From assembly GCA_949752735.1 (NCBI GenBank), contig OX457042.1, forward strand, positions 60,264,725-60,328,724: DNA of 64,000 nt. Direction: 5' to 3'. This DNA is from Lumbricus terrestris. Taxonomy: Eukaryota; Annelida; Clitellata; Crassiclitellata; Lumbricidae. Positions 1 through 11,851 of this stretch are shown in pieces; position 1 is the first letter of the stretch, and the number at the start of each line of letters is the position of its first letter. Under the pieces are notes generated by a model. It did no database searches, was not told the origin of the DNA, and saw nothing but the letters and a program-made list of their open reading frames with translations. The position numbers and the translations under genes were made by a program.

Positions 1-41
1 TTTAATCACGACAAATCGCTGCTATTTTTGTGATGTATCTC

Positions 42-754
42 CAGTGGCGTAGCAATAGGTTGTGCAGCTTGTGCAGTGCACAAGGGCCCCCCGGCTGTCA
101 AGGGCCCCCGGGAGTCAGAGTCAAGTTTTTACTTTAAGGATATTCGGAATGTATTCAAACCTACTTGTACAGTGTACACACTCAATTTTTTTTGTTTGAG
201 CCGGAAAATCAAACAACCGGTTTGCGATGTGCTATGATTAGCCTATTACGAATATTTTTATTCTTTGCAGTCTTTGGCAGGAAGAAGTTTTGCTGGCGTA
301 CAAACACAGGTCTAATTGTGTCATGGTCTACGCAGACGTGTTTAAAATTTTATTAGGCTACCTAATTAGGCCGGATGACTAAAAAAACAAAAAAGTCGTC
401 AGAAATTTTGGCCGGCAAATGATGGAAATTTTTCGGCGTCACTCAGTCCGTCCAAAAATCTTTTCGTTCCCCCAAATCTCCGCCCAGGTCTCCGCCTATG
501 CCAAAGGTATTCGCCCAAGCGAACATTTCAGCATTTCCAAATTGTTTTATTCTTCTCTTAGACTTGCCGTAGTAGGCTAACCCAAACTTGAGTTAAAATA
601 AGTTAATTTTTAAAAAATATCGAGTATGCAAATAGTCTATCGCAAAAGCCAGGCGTTTTTGCACAGCGTAATTTGAAATCTTGGGGTTCAAGCATTGAAG
701 GGGCCCACCACGAAGCATTGCACAAGGGCCCCCAAAAACCTTGCTACGCCACTG
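42..754. mobile_element. hAT-like non-autonomous element (713 bp)
   Basis: The left end reads CAGTGGCGTAGCAA and the right end is its reverse complement, TTGCTACGCCACTG, so there is a 14-bp terminal inverted repeat of the CAGTGGCGTAGC type common in hAT transposons. A GGGCCCCC-rich subterminal block follows at both ends. No transposase reading frame is present, so the copy would depend on enzyme made elsewhere. The flanking 8-mers (34-41 and 755-762) do not match, so the target duplication is lost or the copy is old. Confidence 0.75.
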
Positions 755-1011
755 CTGTTGGTAACTAACTGTATTTGCATAGAGTTCATTCCAAAAAGAA
801 GAAATTTCATTTTGGCGAATAAACCATCAAAATGGACGAGATCGAGACTATGTTGAATCACTCAATTTCATCAATTTCTAAGTGACATTAAGGAAAATCT
901 CTTCTCACCATTATGAACTTGTGGTTGGACCTAGCCTATAATTTTTCCCCGTGTGAATTACAATTAGGCAGCATTGAATAAGTTCACAAGTTTGATCTTA
1001 TTATTCTTTCA

Positions 1012-1240
1012 TTCAAGAATTTATATAGCGCTTCTTAAAGAGGACTACTCAGAAGCGCTCCCGACTCTAGCACGGCAAAAAGGACAATTTTGAGTTTAAT
1101 AAAAAAAAAATGTTTCAGTAATAACCCCAGCAAGCATACGTAGCTCCTGAGGGAGCCCATTCCAGACAACTGGGATTATGGACCTACGTGGATGGCATCA
1201 GTGTTGTTCTTATTCGGAGTCTCTTAAACGCTTACAAAGA
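1012..1240 (-). mobile_element. 3' end of an L2/CR1-like LINE (fragment)
   Basis: On the minus strand the sequence around 1130-1190 translates to a 'VVWNGLPQELR' stretch, the conserved C-terminal signature of L2/CR1-type reverse transcriptases. It is followed by a 3' hairpin (AGCGCTTCT paired with AGAAGCGCT, 1027-1060) and a TATATA segment. The rest of the LINE is absent, as expected from 5'-truncated target-primed insertion. The same hairpin recurs elsewhere in the window. Confidence 0.6.
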
Positions 1241-1338
1241 CGGTGTGAGGAACAGAGTAGGTTTTTTTCGAGAACTGTTTCTACGACCAATTGAGTGTTA
1301 GTCGTGCATTGACCAACTCACATAACACATAATTATTG

Positions 1339-1562
1339 TGGGGCGCGGTGGTGTAGTGGTGGCGTCGTTGCCTTGAAGCCTGTTCGAGGTTCGAATCAAC
1401 CTCACCGCGTAAGAACCTTGGGCAAGTCCTTCACTCCCAATTGCTCAGCGCTTCGGCGTGAAACTCCGTTGCAGTGTCCGCTCTGCATTCGGGAGCGCCT
1501 CTGAGTGGAAAGAGCTTGAAGGGGCGCTATGACAAGTGCACATACAAACAAACATACAAACA
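1339..1562 (+). mobile_element. tRNA-derived SINE, copy 1
   Basis: The head is tRNA-like: an A-box-like 'GGTGTAGTGGTGGCGTC' and a B-box 'GAGGTTCGAATCAAC' (about 1391-1405). Then come a central 'CTTGGGCAAGTCCTTCACTC' block and a tail containing the GGGAGCGCCTCTGAGT / GGGGCGCTAT hairpin shared with local LINEs, ending in a (CATA/CAAA)n repeat. Two further copies lie at 6048-6268 and 42951-43165, both on the minus strand. The RNA polymerase III boxes would be the internal promoter. It is not a functional tRNA gene, because the acceptor stem does not close and the tail is a SINE tail. Confidence 0.8.
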
Positions 1563-2079
1563 ATATCCAGATCCTGCAGCAATTACCCACTGTAACTTAT
1601 TGATTATGTTTTAGCGACGTTTTGTAGGTTTATAATATACGATTTCAAACCAGAATTGATCATTTTTTATCGTCTTTTACAGGTTTATTTGCATGACCCA
1701 CGCGAGAAGCCTTTTGTTCAGGAAGTAGGATTCAGAGTTGGAACGGGAATTACAACATCCGTTGCATTTACACTTAAAAACGTGAGCAAAGCAAGAATAT
1801 CCCATCACAATTATATATGATTATACATAAATTATCATACATGCATTGTAGGCCTATATATTTTACACTTATTGAACATAGGGCCTACTGGTCTATCACT
1901 TGGTTTTTTCCCGGTGTAGTCTATTGCAATTAGGCCTATAGTTTCGATATATTTTCTGTAAACAAAAATCCAAAATGAACCAAAACCAAACTATTGAACA
2001 ACGACACGCAAATACGTTCGAAGGTAGGGTTACATGACGTCTGGGCACCACCATTTTGAAGCCAACCAAAAAACGGACT
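1563..2079. other. No gene recognised
   Basis: AT-rich sequence with several TAGGCCTA words. The minus-strand frames at 1896-2163 have no recognisable domain and overlap one another. A short piece at 1681-1790 reads open on + but matches nothing I know. Confidence 0.5.
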
Positions 2080-2420
2080 TTTCGCCTCATTAATCCGACT
2101 TCTGCCTTGGCATGAATCATTTTTATCAATCCAACTTCCATCGAAGCAAAAATTATTTTTCATTAATCCAACTTCGATTTAAATAGCAATTTATCAAAAA
2201 TCCAGCTCCAATTTAATGAAGAATTTGATACTAATCCCAAATCTCTTTAAGCAAAATAATTTCATTAATCCGACTTCTATTTCACCCATAAGATTTTCAT
2301 CAATCTAGCTCTCGTTTATAGATGAATTTTTCGCGTCAAACCCACTTCTATTTAAGCAGAAAAGAATTCCATTCATCCAGCTTCTATTGAAGCAAAGTCA
2401 GTTTCATCCAGCTTCCATAG
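2080..2420. repeat. Degenerate 'ATCCARCTTC-ATTT' word array
   Basis: About nine degenerate copies of a unit built on AATCCAACTTCCATTTAAGC occur at 35-45 bp spacing, right up to the left end of the hAT-like element at 2421. The same word, in either orientation, fills the interior of that element (3400-4310) and the foldback region at 56.5-57.5 kb. Confidence 0.75.
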
Positions 2421-4967
2421 CAGGGCCGGATTAAGGCATGTTCGACATGTTCGGCCGAACAGGGGCCCCCACACTTTATGGGGCCCCCACACATGCAATA
2501 GGAGTGTTTCATCATTGCTAATTATAATAGTGAACTGTGTTCAAAATATATGAAAAATTGTCAAATGATTAAAAAAAACTAGTGACTTTAGCATTATGCA
2601 ACTTTTGAACATGTGGGGCCCTTTATTACAGTTTTCATTGCCATGCAGATTGATCTTAAAATCAGCCAGATATGATAGTAAGAGTTATACGCTTTTTGCT
2701 CATTTGAAAATTGTGGGGGCCCTTTCTGCAGTCTTCATTGCCAGGCAGATTGATCTTAAAATCAGCCAGAAATGCTAGTAGGCTAAGAGTTATAATACCT
2801 TTTTGCTTATTTAAACACTTATAAATTTATACATCACCTGATCGGAACTCTAGTGCTATGCGACGCGTTATGAGATGGCGTGATAATACATTGAGTAGGC
2901 CTACATCCTGTACGCACTCTATTTTTACGAATTTAATCAATCTCATAAATTTATATAGAGCCCCTTCAGATTTTTACTCGAAGGCGCTCTCAACGCAGAC
3001 GTTGTCAAAAAGAAAAGTTGAGAAGACGAAAGAAAGAGCCAGCAGAGTCACGGGAAGCGAGAAAGCTACGGGGAGGCTATTCCAGATAACTGCACACACT
3101 ACCGAGGATGCTCGTCGTTGCATGGCCACAACACACGAAAAAAGAACAAGGAATTCTCCACGAGCAGCTGGGTGTCACGACAACTCGTCTACCGACAACT
3201 CGTCTAACGACAAGTGGTCTCCGGACAATTCGTCTACGACAACTGGTCTACAGATAACTGATCCAGCGCTTGAGAAATGGAAGCTGGCTGAAAGTTTTAC
3301 AGGTGAAATGGAGGTTGGATGGATGAAAAAACGCAAGAGAAATGTAATCTGGATGATGGCTCTTTTACAGGTGAAATAGAAGCTGGATTGACGAAAATAG
3401 CGTATATGAGAAATAAAAGCTGGATGAAAGTATTTCTTGATCTGAAATAGAAGCTGGATTGATGGAAAAACGCCTAAGTAATGGAAGCTGGATGAGAGTA
3501 TTTTATATATCTGAAATGGAAGCTGGATTGATGAAAATAACGGGTGAGATATAGAAGCTGGACGAAGGTATTTTTAGATCTGAAGTAGAAGCTGGATGCA
3601 TGTCGAAATACACGAATAAAATAATCAATCCAGCTTCCATTTAGGCTAAAAAACCGTTTTCATAAATCCAGCTTCCATTTCATCAATACTATTCGTCTGT
3701 AGACCAGTTGTCGTTAGACCAATTGTCCGGAGACGAGTTGTCGGTAGGCGAGTTGTCGGTAGACCAGTTGTCGTGGAACCGAATTCTCCACGAGCAGCTG
3801 GGTGTCACGACAACTCGTCTACCGACAACTCGTCTAACGACAAGTGGTCTCCGGACAATTCGTCTACGACAACTGGTCTACAGACAACTGATCCAGCGCT
3901 TGAGAAATGGAAGCTGGATGACAGTTTTTACAGGTGAAATGGAGGTTGGATTGATGAAAAAACGCAAGAGAAATGAAATCTGGATGATGGCTCTTTTACA
4001 GGTGAAATAGAAGCTGGATTGACGAAAATAACGTATGAGAAACAAAAGCTGGATGAAAGTATTTCTTGATCTGAAATAGAAGCTGGATTGATGATAAACG
4101 CTTAAGTAATGGAAGCTGGATAAGGGTATTGTTTTATAAATGAAATAGAAGCTGGATTGACGAAATTAACAAGTGAGAAATAGAAGCTGGATGAAGGTAT
4201 TTTTAAATCTCAAGTAGAAGCTGGATGCATGTCGAAATACATGAATAAAATCATCGATCCAGCTTCCATTTAAGCTAAGAAACCATTTTCATAAATCCAG
4301 CTTCTATTTCATCAATACTATTCGTCTGTAGACCAGTTGTCGTTAGACCAATTTTCCGGAGACGAGTTGTCGGTAGACGAGTTGTCGTGGAACCGAGCAG
4401 CTGAGCGCAGTGAACGGCTGTCTAGAGAGACATAGGCCTACACCGGGGTGAAAGCTCACATGTAGATCTAAGCAAAATGGAGCTTGAGCCGCGGTCTACT
4501 ACTGGCATAACCGCGAAAATATATTTTAGTTTGTAAACAGGGTAGGTTCATGCACAGCAGGCAAATCAGGCCAAATGTCCTGGTAAGAACCATTTGCCCT
4601 GGCCGTTATTCTGCCGCAGGTCTACAAAAAAAAAATCATAGCCAAGAATTTATTTGGGGCATAAAATCGCTTCTGCACTGTTTGTTTGTACGAGTGCTGT
4701 GCGCTGGTCAGGAGAATGACTAACCATGAATCACTTTAATATTCTTAAACCGTAAAAGATATATCGGTTGTTTAACACTATTAAAAAACCTGCTGATAAT
4801 ATGTTAAAAATAATATAAGTAATGAAATAATAATAGACGAATGTTGATTCGTTGAATAGCCTATAACACGTTTTGTGAATCATTTTGTCGTGCTTCTGTA
4901 AGGTTTGGGCGGCTTGGGCCCCACAGTTTTACCGAACAGGGCCCCCACATTTGTTAATCCGGCCTTG
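2421..4967 (+). mobile_element. hAT-like non-autonomous element, copy 1 (2547 bp)
   Basis: Ends read CAGGGCCGGATTAA (2421) and TTAATCCGGCCTTG (4967), an imperfect 14-bp terminal inverted repeat with GGGCCCCCACA blocks just inside. The inverted copy at 16034-18580 has exactly the same length, and the open frames fall at identical offsets with identical translations (for example +437 and +1287), so the two look (near-)identical. The interior holds a LINE 3' fragment (about 2935-3150, minus strand), two tandem ~630-bp units and CGACAACTCGTCTACC-type inverted words. No transposase. The flanking 8-mers (TTCCATAG and ACAAGGAG) do not match, unlike copy 2. The LINE endonuclease frame stops at its right edge. 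Confidence 0.9.
3151..4395. repeat. Tandem units and nested hairpins inside hAT copy 1
   Basis: Two units starting at the same GAATTCTCCACGAGCAGC sequence (3152 and 3782) are about 630 bp apart. Each carries direct words such as CGACAACTCGTCTACCG and, on the other side, their reverse complement GACGAGTTGTCGGTAG, so each can fold into long stems. One centre of symmetry is near the GAATTC at 3781-3786. Between the stems lie GAAATAGAAGCTGGATTGA words. The matching region in copy 2 is about 16605-17850. Confidence 0.75.
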
Positions 4968-6019
4968 ACAAGGAGGTCGGAAAGAGTGGAATTGTAGCAG
5001 GACAGAAGGTCATAAAGAGAAGAAGGAGGTTTAAAAACAAGTTGAGAACTGCGAATATCTTTGATGAAGGCCTGAGAGTCAATAGAACCTGTGTGACGGA
5101 AAGAGTGAGTGGAAGGAGGAAGCCGAGCAAAGGGCTTAATTTCAAGGTCAGCCATGATAAGGTAATGGTCAGTTATGTTGAGAATAGAGTGTGATAGCTT
5201 TGGAGATAGAAGGGAGGTGTTGGCAGTTATGACAAGGTCGAGGGTGTGATTCTTGATGTGGGTCGGGAAGTTGACATGTTGGACGAGATTGACTGATGAG
5301 AGGAGGTTCAGAAAGTCAGTTTCACGAGAGTTAGATAGATCGTCAACATGGACGTTGAAATCGTCAGTGAGTAAGAATTCGTTGGGAGTAGTGGCAGCAA
5401 GTGAGAGGAGAGAGCTAAATTCATCAAGAAAAACTGAGTTTTTAGAGGAGTAATTAGACGAGGTAGGAGGACGGTAGATGTTAAAAACTGTGAGTAGGTC
5501 TGAGAAAAGTCTAAGTGTTGTGGACGAGCATTCGAAAGAACTGAATGCGTGGCGAGAAGAATTTAGGACGACAGCCGGCTCACGAACCAGGAAGGGAGTG
5601 CCGCCACCAGATATTTTTGAGGATTTAGAGGAGGCGGTTATTCGAGGGAAGCTTTGAAGAGAGTAGCCAGGTGGTATGCAATCGGCTAAGTGGGCGGTTG
5701 AAGAGGTATTGTATAGCCAGGTTTCTTGGAGAGCAATGAGATTTGGTGGACGTGAGCCGGAAGCAAGGTCAATGAGAGAAATAGAGTTGTTTTCGTTAAG
5801 TAGGGATCGGATGTTGAGAGAGTAGACAGTAGAGTAAAAAGTTCTTGGTTGCATTGTGAGTGAACTGTTTGTGTGAGATATTTGTGGTGGAGTGAGATGC
5901 AGATGATGGCCCAGGATTAACAGAAATGTCACCGCATAAGAGAAGAAGGAAAGATGGAAATAGTTTTTGAGGACCCTAGCACTTAGTCCGTTGATTCGGT
6001 TGCTTGTCGGCTTACTCAA
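4968..6019 (-). pseudogene. LINE endonuclease domain (L2/CR1-like), truncated by hAT copy 1
   Basis: The minus-strand frame encodes an apurinic-type endonuclease of a non-LTR retrotransposon. In order from the N-terminal side it shows 'LNIRSLLNEN', the catalytic-type 'LIALQETWL' (Q-E-T-W motif), 'FNIYRPP', 'DDFNVHV' (D-F-N motif), 'DLVIT' and 'ITDHYLI' (S/T-D-H motif). The reading frame then runs straight into the hAT-like element at 4967, whose terminal bases supply the last residues before a stop. The reverse transcriptase that should follow is not on the other side of the element, where the word array lies instead, so the LINE is truncated or rearranged here. L2/CR1 is my best clade guess. 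Confidence 0.8.
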
Positions 6020-6047
6020 AGTCGAGTAAACACCCCGAAGATAATAT

Positions 6048-6268
6048 GTATGTATGTATGTATGTGCACTTGTTATAGCGCCCCTTCAAGCTCTCTACTC
6101 AGAGGCGCTCCCGAATGCAGAGCGGACACTGCATCGGAGTTTCACGCCGAAGCGCTGAGCAATTGTGAGTGAAGAACTTGCCCAAGGTCCTTACGCGGCG
6201 AGGTGGATTCGAACCCCGAACCTTCCGGCTTCAAGGCAACGACGCCACCACTACCCCACCGCGCCCCA
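6048..6268 (-). mobile_element. tRNA-derived SINE, copy 2
   Basis: Minus-strand relative of the SINE at 1339. It has the same tRNA-like head (B-box region about 6205-6215), the same 'CCTTGGGCAAGTTC' core and the same hairpin tail 'GAGCGCCTCTGAGTAG / GGGGCGCTATAAC', ending in a (TATG)n run at 6048-6064. It abuts the 5' side of the LINE endonuclease frame. Confidence 0.8.
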
Positions 6269-6637
6269 CAATATCCTGGCTACGCGTTGAATAAAAGCGT
6301 AGGCCTACCAGCGTTGCTTGAATGGCCATATCAATGCATTCTTTGCCCATGCAGTCTACACAGTAGGCTACACTAGTTTACTAGCTGTGTTTATAAATTA
6401 ATCAAAAGATATTTACTGAATTAGTTGTGCGGCTCATTCATTAGACGAAATTGCCAGATGAATAATATTTTACCTTTTAGTATATTATAGTAAAAAATAA
6501 TATATTAAAAGGCGAAGAATAATTATTTAAAACTGAAAAATTGGCGATCAATTATTTGCAAATATTAACGGATAAAAAAGATATTATTGGCAGTGAATTA
6601 TCTTCCCTCTGAAACAATCATATTGTTTATATTTTAG
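6269..6637. other. Intron-like AT-rich sequence before the 6638 exon
   Basis: No coding signal. The last 30 bases are pyrimidine-rich and end in TTTTAG, giving a 3' splice site directly before the propeller exon. No matching upstream exon (CARD or F-box-like) for this copy was found in the window. Confidence 0.5.
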
Positions 6638-7632
6638 TCGCGTGTGAAATTTCCATCAACTTCACCCAGAGAATCAAGATACCAGAAGATAAACGTGCGT
6701 GGGGAGTGACTAAACTGCGAAATGAAATCTACGTCCTCATTAATTCGGTACACTTATTTGAAATTTGTGTCTTTGAGGATCGAAATTCATTTCGTCTTCA
6801 GAATAAAATCAAACTAAAGAAGGTGGTGAGGTATTCCGTTGATATTGTATCCAGTGAGAAGGAAAATTGTCTCTACGTCTCTGATATAAGTGCGCAATGC
6901 GTCTGGAAGATAACAAGAGAAAGAGATGACAAACACAAAATCATCAAATGGCTGATCACTGATTATGAGCCATTTAATATGTCATTGAACAGATATGGTC
7001 ATTTGTTGGTGGTCGATCGTTGGTCGTCGATGCTGTGGATTTACGGATCAGATGCAAAACTTGTTCGATCCATTCAGTTACCCAGAGATATGGAGACTCC
7101 TGTTCATGCAGTGGAAACATCCATCGGGAATTTCATCGTCATTCACGCATGGAAGGAAATGAAAGAGAAAGGAAAGAGTGGATCAAGTGGTACAGAGAGT
7201 AAATTGATCAACAGCAAGAATTGTAAGGAAGAGAAAGATAGTAGGTCAATAAGAGCAACAGGTGAAGAAGGAGAAGCAGAAGCAGAGCAGAGATGGTTGA
7301 CAGCAAAGATGACTGAGGGAATCATAAGTGAATTGAGCAGAGATGGGAAGACGGTCATCCGTCGATTTATTCCTTCAAATGAAACACAACAACTGAATGA
7401 TCCTCATTATCTGGCAATCGATTCAGGCGATCGCGTGTTTGTGGCTGACTTTCGTAATCATCGAGTGATTATCTTGGATTCCGATCTTAAATGGAATCGA
7501 ATTCTTCTTCAAACAAATAAAGAAACAAGACTATTCGATTCTCCAAACAAATTGTTCTATGACGAAGAAAATAAACAACTGATCGTCTCAGAATATAACG
7601 GAGCTATTACGCTATGTAGACTTTTGAGTTGA
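6638..7632 (+). CDS. Terminal exon of CARD/NHL family gene 0: NHL-like beta-propeller
   Basis: This exon follows a TTTTAG acceptor and is read in phase 1 (last two bases of a split codon), as in the homologous exon at 49288. It runs open for about 330 codons to TGA. Repeated blade-like strings occur at regular spacing: 'LYVSDISAQCVWKI', 'LLVVDRWSSMLWIYGSDAK', 'VFVADFRNHRVIILDSDLKW', 'NKQLIVSEYNGAI'. The '-FVADxxNHRVIILD-' block is a textbook NHL repeat. NHL propellers are binding platforms with six blades. A charged, low-complexity insert (residues about 160-220, rich in E/K/S/G) replaces a short loop in the 49288 copy. The window shows no upstream exons for this copy, so it may be the 3' end of a gene starting off the left edge or a solitary duplicated exon. 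Confidence 0.75.
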
Positions 7633-8690
7633 AATTAAACTCACATTGCTTGAACAGATTCTGTCAACCAAATATCTTTCTAAACATAATTCGGGCTCTG
7701 AAAAATATTCTAGTTTCACGAATTATTATTATGGATAATAATCCCGGTTTGATAACATGCAACAGATACAAAGTCGGGACAAGGAACAGCTTGCATGCAT
7801 TCAAACATATTATGGAAATCCATTTTACAGAGATCACAGACATGCAATATATCTACCTATTAACGGGTCTGTGTTGATTGGTTAAATGTTATGAATTTGT
7901 CTGTTCTGAAGCGCCGTGTTGCATAGAGTTTAAAAAATTAATTATATAAACCTGCCATGTGGCTCATCTGCAATGTTGCGTCCAATTTCGATATCCCATT
8001 GTGAAGTTGTTAATGCGCAATAACCTGCTACTTACAAGTTGTTGTGGTTTTGGATTTCTTGTTTTATTTGTGTGCCATGCGTAGCATCTAGTAAGTGACT
8101 TGCCTGTGTTTATTTATAAGTATAACGAAATGTGTGTTGTACTCTACCAACACTGCGGAAAAAAATCGGTGCTACAACATTACTGATTCTGAGAGGACAC
8201 GAACAATCGGGTGGTTCGAATATAATGGACACAAAACTTTTTCTTGAGTAGCGGTCCGTAATATCGGGGGAAAGTTGCCGAATGACAAAAGCACACAGGA
8301 ATTATTTCGTAATTATTATTGTGCAACATCTTGAGGTTCCCCAAAGACTGTTACGTTTTGCTATATGGGGCCTGTATGTGGGCCTTTGGAAATATTACGG
8401 ATAATCGCGAATCATTATACATGACAACGTCTTGTATTGCAAGTTTAACGTATTAACAAATTATTGAGCAGATTTTTTACATAACTCATGTGCTCATAAT
8501 GTGCACTTGCATCAACGTTTAAGCAACATGACACGATTATCGGTTTTTTATGTTGACAATATCCATCGAGATTATAAAAACCATGATGCGATTTTGCTCC
8601 ACAAAACGGCTGCTGACGATTCCTAACTAACTCGGCGCTGCGTTCCACAGTCTGCGTATAATAAGGGAAAGCTTAGGAAAGTTAGCTAGT
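7633..8690. other. 3' flank of gene 0; duplicated non-coding block
   Basis: No gene. The stretch 8270-8465 is clearly related to 61440-61635 downstream of gene 2's CARD exon (shared words include 'TTTTGCTATATGGGGCCTGT' and 'ATGACAACGTCTTGTATT' with few changes). The stretch 7965-8220 is related to 13435-14060 downstream of the 11852 copy ('GCGTAGCATCT', 'GACACGAACAATC'). These are remnants of segmental duplication that carried flanks with the exons. Confidence 0.6.
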
Positions 8691-8905
8691 CACAGAATTC
8701 AATCTAATGACCATTTGTAACTCGCTTCTCACAGCAGAGCTATTCAGAGTCGTTTCTCAACATGACAGGCTAGTGAAATGAGAAAGGTCGTTATAGCACC
8801 GAAAAGGTTCAAGTAAAATCTCCTCCAGGATATGTAGCTTGGAGCAGGACCTTGTAACCTATTCGAGCGGAGATTTGGAGCCAGTGAAGATCATACATCG
8901 CCTAT

Positions 8906-9245
8906 GTAATGTAATGTAATGTAGTTAGCAATCTCTATAGCACCGCTCACAGCCAAAGCCATTCAGTAGCGCTCCCAGTGCGACAACCTCTAGAGAAAAA
9001 AAGTTCTTAAGAAGCGAGATGCAGATAGTGATCCTGAAAGTAGAGTCCCACGCATGTGGGCGGGGGAGAGAATTCCATAAGGTGGGCCCAATGATGGTAA
9101 AGGATCGAGGTTCACCAATAGTGGTCCGAGCTCGACCTGTCCAGGGAATGGATAGGTCGATGAGAAGATGCAGAAAGAGGAGAACGAATGAGATCACTGA
9201 GATATCTCGGTGCAAGTCTCAGTTTGGATTTGAGTACCAGAGAAT
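8906..9245 (-). mobile_element. L2/CR1-like LINE 3' end (fragment)
   Basis: The minus-strand frame ends with 'PRSFTIIGPTLWNSLPRP', the C-terminal W-N-S-L-P signature of L2/CR1-type LINEs, then a 3' tail ending in a (TACAT)n repeat at 8906-8926. The 5' part is missing. The frame 8925-9215 is intact but is only the tail of a polymerase. Confidence 0.75.
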
Positions 9246-10784
9246 ATAAGCCCTAATTATGTAGCTTCCGATGTTTCTTCGAAAGTCAGTCGTCAGCGGT
9301 GGTTCTGTTATGCGTCAGTATTTCCAGTCCATTAAGTCGTGGATCTCACGTACGTCAGACTTGAGTTATGGAAGATCTACTTTGAATTGTCGCCCCCCTT
9401 CCAGCATATGTTCAAGTTGAGGAACACACATTAAGAACGCTACATATTATATATGTTCGCGCACATGCTGACTATCACCATCGTATGTAATAATGGAATG
9501 AAGTAGGTTTTCCAGGTGAGCAAAATGGCAATACGCTGTATGGCTATTACATGATCGAGAGTAGGCCTACGTTTCTATTCAACTGCAAAATTTCGTTCGC
9601 AGTGATGGCAGAGTTCAACACATATTTCGTGATAATTAATTAAACACAGGCGAATCACTTAATAGATGCTAAGCATGGCAAAAAATAAAAATAAAAATCC
9701 AAAAGTACAACAGCATGTAAGTTGCAGGCTATTGCGCATTAGCAAAATGTAGGCCTACAATGGATGTCTACCACGAACACCACTTCTGGCGAATCAGACT
9801 TACCTACGAAGACATCTTCGCCATCCTGGTGGGCATCTTCAAGATGTCTGTTTTCCCGTCATTCCTGCGTTTCTCGCCTCCTTCAATGTCACCAAAGTCT
9901 CTTAAGTGACAATGCTGACAAATGGCCACCTCCAAAATGACTTCACGTCATCCATTGCCTCCATGGACTCGGCTTTGGCTTCTGCCGCCATGGTACAAAC
10001 AACATCCAGCAGACCACATTGAATGGATCAGAAGAGCAACTTCTATCTGGCGGTCATGCTTATCCTGGTTTCGACGAAGTACGTCGTGTCTTTGCCTTTC
10101 GGTGCTGATGCACTTTTGTTGTACTGTATGCATGTCTATGTTCTTGGTTCAATCCATGAAGCCATAATAAGTGAAATAATCGTTTATGGATTACGCGGTC
10201 TTAAATCGCCTGGAACTAAGTCTACGCGGAGGGAAGAGTAGGCATCCGACCTCGAGAGTGTCTAATGGATTCATGTTTAAGGTGAGACTGTGTATCGAAG
10301 ATCTGTTTCTAATTATTATAGACACTAAATCATGGACGAGAAACCATCGCTATTGTATCAAAAATATAAGAAAAGATAACATAACATAAGAAAAGAATAT
10401 TCTTTAATAAACCAATTGCTATCCGCATTTTGGTGTAGCCTACAGACATGGTAGCCTATAATAAACAAACGTAGGACTGCGTCATTTGTAGGCTATAGCC
10501 AATCAATGTCAAATGTTTTATAATAGCAAAAACAAATTTTCAATAATCCAATATAAATATTGTTCTTAGTTTTACATGACATGACATTTAAATAAGACAA
10601 AGCATCCTCGTTAAAAACGTTTTACTCGTTAGGATATCAGCCATTCGATCAAGCAGTCGCAGTCTCATGAAAATGTGGTCTCAACGGTGGGAGGAGTGGG
10701 TTCAACACATGTCGTTGATCTAAGTTGGATAGCAGCGATGAACCTCCCATCCGCCGTTCTACACAGCTCTAGAAGGTAGGGTTT
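9246..10784. other. No gene; contains a block duplicated at 14.65-14.99 kb
   Basis: The segment around 9755-9905 ('ATGGATGTCTACCACGAAC', later 'TCTCGCCTCC') recurs, diverged and interrupted, at 14655-14985. The frames between 9922 and 10390 are short, overlap on both strands and show no domain. Nothing else recognised. Confidence 0.5.
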
Positions 10785-10995
10785 GTAATCGTAATCGTAA
10801 ACTCGAAATTTCTAAAGCGCCACTCGAAAGCCAAGCGCGGGGCACCAACTTGTTCACGAGCGCTGCGTTGAGTTAGAAGGGTTGTCCGTGAGAGTTGTCC
10901 GTGGTGGTGCCGGTGTAAAGGTTTCAAATGACCCCCTCCTAAACATTACCCCCGTAACTTGAAACCGGTTTCAGATTACCCCCCGGAAACTAAAT
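10785..10995. repeat. Fragments of two dispersed repeats
   Basis: 10815-10840 ('CTAAAGCGCCACTCGAAAGC') recurs at 62070-62090. The adjoining 10912-10985 segment ('CCGGTGTAAAGGTTTCAAA', then AAACCGGTTTCAGATTACC) is a short version of the palindromic array beginning at 56356. Both look like truncated mobile-element ends. Confidence 0.6.
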
Positions 10996-11238
10996 TTGCA
11001 TCAATCATCGAATTTATTGCACTAAAAATCAGAAAAATCATCCCGCTTCTTGTTTTGGTCTGAAGAATATCATCCGTCATCCCACTTCGTGGTATGTTAT
11101 CAGTTTTTGACCGAAAAAAATAATAGCCTCGAAGCCATTTCTCCATTGTAACTTCAGCGGCGATTAGTATTTTAGTTATAGATGAAAATATTCTTGGATT
11201 TCGTTCATATCTTACTGACCGTACCTAAATGATTGTAC

Positions 11239-11450
11239 TAGCCACAGCCCAACATCGCGCCTTTGCCTCTGTCTGCCCTTTTCTGTGGAATGTCGTTCCT
11301 ACTATTATTCGTGCTCAGATTTTATCTGGAGGCTTTAATTTTTCTGCCCGTTGTCTTAAGACTTTTCTTTTTCCAGGAATTATTCGCACTGGGGAGCGTC
11401 TCTGATTAGATTGTACTGTGAGAGGCGCTTTATAAATCCCAAAAAAGAAT
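11239..11450 (+). mobile_element. L2/CR1-like LINE 3' end (fragment, + strand)
   Basis: The + strand reads 'HRAFASVCPFLWNVVP' then 'CLKTFLF' before a stop near 11405: the C-terminal LINE signature. It is followed by 'GAGAGGCGCTTTATAAA', the LINE-type 3' hairpin half, and an A-rich tail. The 5' part is missing. Confidence 0.65.
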
Positions 11451-11851
11451 TGAATAGACTAGAATTTGTTTCATGTTGTGAATCAGATTGACAATAATAT
11501 TATGTCGAATCCTCTGCCTTGAACTCAGTTCTTTTGGCGGCTTTTTTTATACCACCCGGAGATGAGATGAGTGATGTTCCCGGTGCCTTCTTCACAGACA
11601 ATGTTGATTGAGCAACTACGCAATACATCAAAGTAGATTGGAACATGAGTAGGCTACCTCTGGTTAAAAGGCATAGAACATCGGCCTGCAGGTATACCAA
11701 CGCATCCCCTCATTGACTGATAAAACATGAATCGTCAGATGCGCTGTAATTGTAGTATAATTATACAATGCAATAAAATAATTATACTTACATCAGCAGA
11801 CAAAAATTATTATTGTTTTTGCCCGAAATTACTATTTTATGCTTATTTTAG

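Noticed and set aside
1339..1410. tRNA gene
   Set aside because: A- and B-boxes are present but the acceptor stem does not close, and the sequence continues into a SINE body and LINE-type tail. The same holds at 6048-6268, 22889-23075 and 42951-43165.
2858..3379. A 173-residue frame present identically in both hAT-like copies (also 17622-18143)
   Set aside because: The identity follows from the copies being duplicates. The frame overlaps a LINE 3' end in antisense and word repeats, with no domain.
3708..4010. A 100-residue frame in the hAT-like copies (also 16991-17293)
   Set aside because: Translation of the CGACAACTCGTC and GAAGCTGGATTGA word arrays; repetitive and without a domain.
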